A program made the position numbers and the translations under genes. A stretch of DNA of 64,000 nt from Acidobacteriota bacterium (GTDB lineage Bacteria > Acidobacteriota > Blastocatellia > RBC074): the NCBI GenBank assembly GCA_016789605.1, contig JAEUQO010000247.1:1-64000 (forward strand), read 5' to 3'. A model generated the notes under the pieces. The model was not told the origin of the DNA and did no database searches. It saw only the letters and a list, made by a program, of their open reading frames with translations. Positions 61,756-64,000 of this stretch are shown in pieces (the first letter of the stretch is position 1; every line of letters begins with the position of its first letter).

Positions 61756-64000
61756 TTAGTTGTGCATCATCCGCCAGAGCTTTTCGGGCCGCAGCGGCAA
61801 ATCCACGTGCTTGACGCCAAACGGCGCCAACGCATCAATCACGGCGTTGGCCACTGCGGGCGTAGAACCAATCGTGCCCGCTTCGCCGACGCCTTTGGCT
61901 CCCAGTGGATTGACCGGCGTGGGCGTGACGGTGTGGTCGAGCTCATAACGCGGCAGTTGATGCGCCTTGGGCACGGCGTAATCCATCAGTTCGCCGGTCA
62001 GCAGCTGGCCGTTTTCGTCATAGACGACTTCTTCAAACAGCGCCTGTGCCAAACCTTGGGCGATGCCGCCGTGAACCTGACCGGCCACGATCAACGGATT
62101 GATCTGATTGCCGCAATCATCCACCGCGATATAGCGTTTGATTTCCAGTTCACCGGTTTCACGGTCTATTTCAACCACGCAAATGTGCGTGCCCGACGGG
62201 AAGGTGAAGTTCTTCGGCTCGAAAAAGTGCGTGGCGGTCAACCCCGGCTCGAAATCTTCGGGCAAGCTGGCCGCGGTATGCGCCGCGAGCGCGACTTCCT
62301 GAATCGTCAAACTCTTGTCATCCGGCGCGCCGACAAACTTGCCATCCTCGAATGTCAGACTGGCTTCGTCAGCGCCGAGCAAATGCGCGGCAAGCTTCTT
62401 GGCTTTCTTGACGACTTTTTCCGTCGCACACACCAGAGCAGCGCCACCAACAGCCAAACCACGGCTGCCAAATGTGCCAATGCCGTATTGCACCACGGCG
62501 GTATCGCCGTGCACGACCAACACATCGTTCATATCAATGCCCAGCATATCGCCAACGATCTGGGCAAAGGCGGTTTCTTCACCTTGGCCGTGTGGCGAAA
62601 CGCCGGTCAGTACAGTGACTTTGCCAGTGGGTTCAACCCGGATAGTAGCGCTTTCCCAGCCGCCCGCTGGCATTGCGGCCGATGGCCCCATCGCGCAGAT
62701 TTCGACGTAGGTTGAAACGCCAATCCCCATCACGCGCCCAGCGGCGCGCGCGGCTTTTTGCTCGTCGCGCAATTTTTGGTAATCGGCAATCGTCAGCGCT
62801 TTGCTCAAGGCTTTTTCGTAATCGCCGCTGTCGTAAATCACGCCGCAAGCCGTGGTGAAGGGAAACTCGTCCGGTTGGGGAAAGTTTTTGCGCCGCAATT
62901 CGACCGGGTCCATGTTGAGTTCGCGCGCGACACAATCCATCAAGCGTTCGACCAGGTATGTGGCTTCAGGACGTCCCGCGCCGCGATAGGCGTCGGTGGA
63001 CATCTTGTTGGTGAACACCTCGGTGCATTTCATGGAGATGGCCGGAATTTTGTAACAGCCCGACAGCATCAACCCTGTCAAAGTCGGAATCGCTGGCGTG
63101 AGCAACTGGTGATACGCGCCAATGTCAGCGATGACATCGTATTTCAGGCCGAGCAACGTGCCATCGTTTTTGACTGCGACTTGCACCGTGCCGGTCTGGC
63201 CGCGTCCGTGAATGGTCGCCTGGAAGTTTTCGCGGCGTCCTTCGATCCATTTCACTGGCTTATGCAATTGCATGGCGATCCAGCCAAGCAAGGCTTCTTC
63301 GGCATAAACATTCAATTTGCAGCCGAATCCGCCGCCGACTTCCGGCGTTACCACGCGCACACGGTTTTCGGGCATGCCTAACATCAGGGAAACCTGCGTA
63401 CGCATCAGGTGCGGTATCTGCGTCGAAGACCACAAGTTCAGTTGGTGCTCGCCGGGAAAATATTGCGCCAACACACCGCGCGGTTCGATGGAAATCGGCG
63501 CGAGGCGCTGATGAACGAGCCTCTGCGTGACGATCTTGTCCGCCTGCGCAAAGGCAGCGTCAATATCACCCACGCCAGCGTTATGAACCAATGCGATGTT
63601 GGTGCCGAATTCTTCGTGAATGACGGGCGAATCCGGCTGCGCCGCTTTTTCTCCGTCAGACACGACATCCAGCGGCTCGTAATCCACGTCGATCAGATCG
63701 GCGGCATCACGTGCTTGATATTTGTTTTGCGCAACCACGGCGGCAACCGGATGGCCAACAAAAAACACTTTGGTTTGCGCCAATACGCCAAAGGCGGGCA
63801 CTTTCAATTCGGGATGAGCCATCGCGCACGGCACATTGCCGACTTTTCCTGCCACGTCTGCGCCAGTGTAAACCGCCACAACGCCGGGAACGCGTTTGGC
63901 AGCGTCGGTGTTGATCGCATTGATCCGCGCGTGCGCATATGGGCTGCGCAGAATGACGACGTGCAACGTATCGGCCAGCTTGATGTCATCCACATAATGA
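61756..64000 (-). CDS. coxL: CO dehydrogenase-type large subunit, form II (5' end outside window)
   Basis: At least 748 codons are visible; the N-terminus continues past base 64000 (reading HYVDDIKLADTLHVVILRSP, so an internal GTG at 63993 is not the true start). It is the molybdopterin-binding subunit of a xanthine dehydrogenase/aerobic CO dehydrogenase family enzyme. The active-site loop reads TDAYRGAGRPEATYLVER, the AYRGAGR pattern of form II, not AYxCSFR of form I CO dehydrogenase. EVGGGFGCKLNVYAEEALL and GAKGVGEAGTIGSTPAVANA match Mo-cofactor binding regions. The real substrate of form II enzymes is unsettled; CO oxidation is not assured. It heads a possible coxL-coxM-cassette C transcript. 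Confidence 0.9.
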   Translation of the reverse strand, partial: HYVDDIKLADTLHVVILRSPYAHARINAINTDAAKRVPGVVAVYTGADVAGKVGNVPCAMAHPELKVPAFGVLAQTKVFFVGHPVAAVVAQNKYQARDAADLIDVDYEPLDVVSDGEKAAQPDSPVIHEEFGTNIALVHNAGVGDIDAAFAQADKIVTQRLVHQRLAPISIEPRGVLAQYFPGEHQLNLWSSTQIPHLMRTQVSLMLGMPENRVRVVTPEVGGGFGCKLNVYAEEALLGWIAMQLHKPVKWIEGRRENFQATIHGRGQTGTVQVAVKNDGTLLGLKYDVIADIGAYHQLLTPAIPTLTGLMLSGCYKIPAISMKCTEVFTNKMSTDAYRGAGRPEATYLVERLMDCVARELNMDPVELRRKNFPQPDEFPFTTACGVIYDSGDYEKALSKALTIADYQKLRDEQKAARAAGRVMGIGVSTYVEICAMGPSAAMPAGGWESATIRVEPTGKVTVLTGVSPHGQGEETAFAQIVGDMLGIDMNDVLVVHGDTAVVQYGIGTFGSRGLAVGGAALVCATEKVVKKAKKLAAHLLGADEASLTFEDGKFVGAPDDKSLTIQEVALAAHTAASLPEDFEPGLTATHFFEPKNFTFPSGTHICVVEIDRETGELEIKRYIAVDDCGNQINPLIVAGQVHGGIAQGLAQALFEEVVYDENGQLLTGELMDYAVPKAHQLPRYELDHTVTPTPVNPLGAKGVGEAGTIGSTPAVANAVIDALAPFGVKHVDLPLRPEKLWRMMHN

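Noticed and set aside
63804-63993. GTG at 63993 as the true coxL start
   Set aside because: The frame continues upstream with HY before VDDIKL, matching the internal HYVDDI-like segment of CoxL, so the gene runs past the window edge.
61756-64000. Bona fide aerobic CO dehydrogenase (form I)
   Set aside because: The active-site loop is AYRGAGR (form II) rather than the AYxCSFR of form I, so CO oxidation should not be assumed.

Overview
The window looks like chromosomal DNA of an acidobacterium, most likely Blastocatellia or a relative. This is inferred from protein families, not from rRNA. Supporting families are a TIGR03437-type C-terminal domain (28875-30635), a TIGR03436-type VWFA protein (52998-55232), carboxypeptidase-regulatory-like inserts, LVIVD and VCBS/FG-GAP repeats, and many secreted proteins with BACON, IPT, cohesin-like and dockerin-like modules. 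I see no rRNA, tRNA, CRISPR array, IS element or phage block.

Layout. 1-2510 (minus) is an aromatic amino acid operon: trpA, chorismate mutase, a DAHP synthase-like protein lacking key catalytic residues, and partial tyrA. 2820-6895 (minus) holds a secreted sorbosone-dehydrogenase-like propeller, a neutral-ceramidase-like hydrolase and a DUF4197 protein. 7116-8138 (plus) is a small protein plus a PG-binding/GH19 hydrolase. A fatty acid desaturase (minus) and a DUF4139-like protein with a carboxypeptidase-regulatory insert (plus) follow. 12377-20155 (plus) is a tandem array of five secreted proteins that pair an N-terminal c-type heme motif with a PHM-like copper monooxygenase fold; the fifth has lost its copper ligands. 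20253-26063 (minus) has a VCBS-repeat protein and a four-gene run: HExxH protein, YceH, Gfo/Idh/MocA oxidoreductase and a YeiP/EfpL-type EF-P. 26145-30635 (plus) has an HI0933-type flavoprotein, an exported Ppx/GppA-like ASKHA protein and an LVIVD protein. 30546-36717 (minus) has a 1596-residue subtilase and an AlaX-like editing protein. 36847-39357 (plus) has an NtrC-type regulator and a DMT transporter. 39385-46802 (minus) has a BON protein, a CHAT-TPR protein with a degenerate active site, a TonB-domain protein, an anti-sigma factor and an ECF sigma factor. The rest is minus strand: cassette B (47084-50454), coxG, a PQQ-type propeller, a VWFA protein, an S9 peptidase, cassette C (57798-60782), coxM and partial coxL.

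The strongest candidate for an undescribed system is a three-gene cassette present twice. In transcription order it encodes a long coiled-coil protein with a C-terminal membrane anchor, a small Pro/Thr-rich bitopic membrane protein carrying a shared K-(F/Y)-x-P-x-D-(I/M)-F-P motif, and a signal-peptide-bearing Ppx/GppA-like actin-fold protein. A third, solitary copy of the actin-fold gene is at 27550-28785. The second candidate is the heme/copper monooxygenase-like array.

Limits. All assignments come from reading translations and nucleotides by eye; no database search or structure prediction was run. Operons, promoters and terminators are inferred from spacing and sequence shape.
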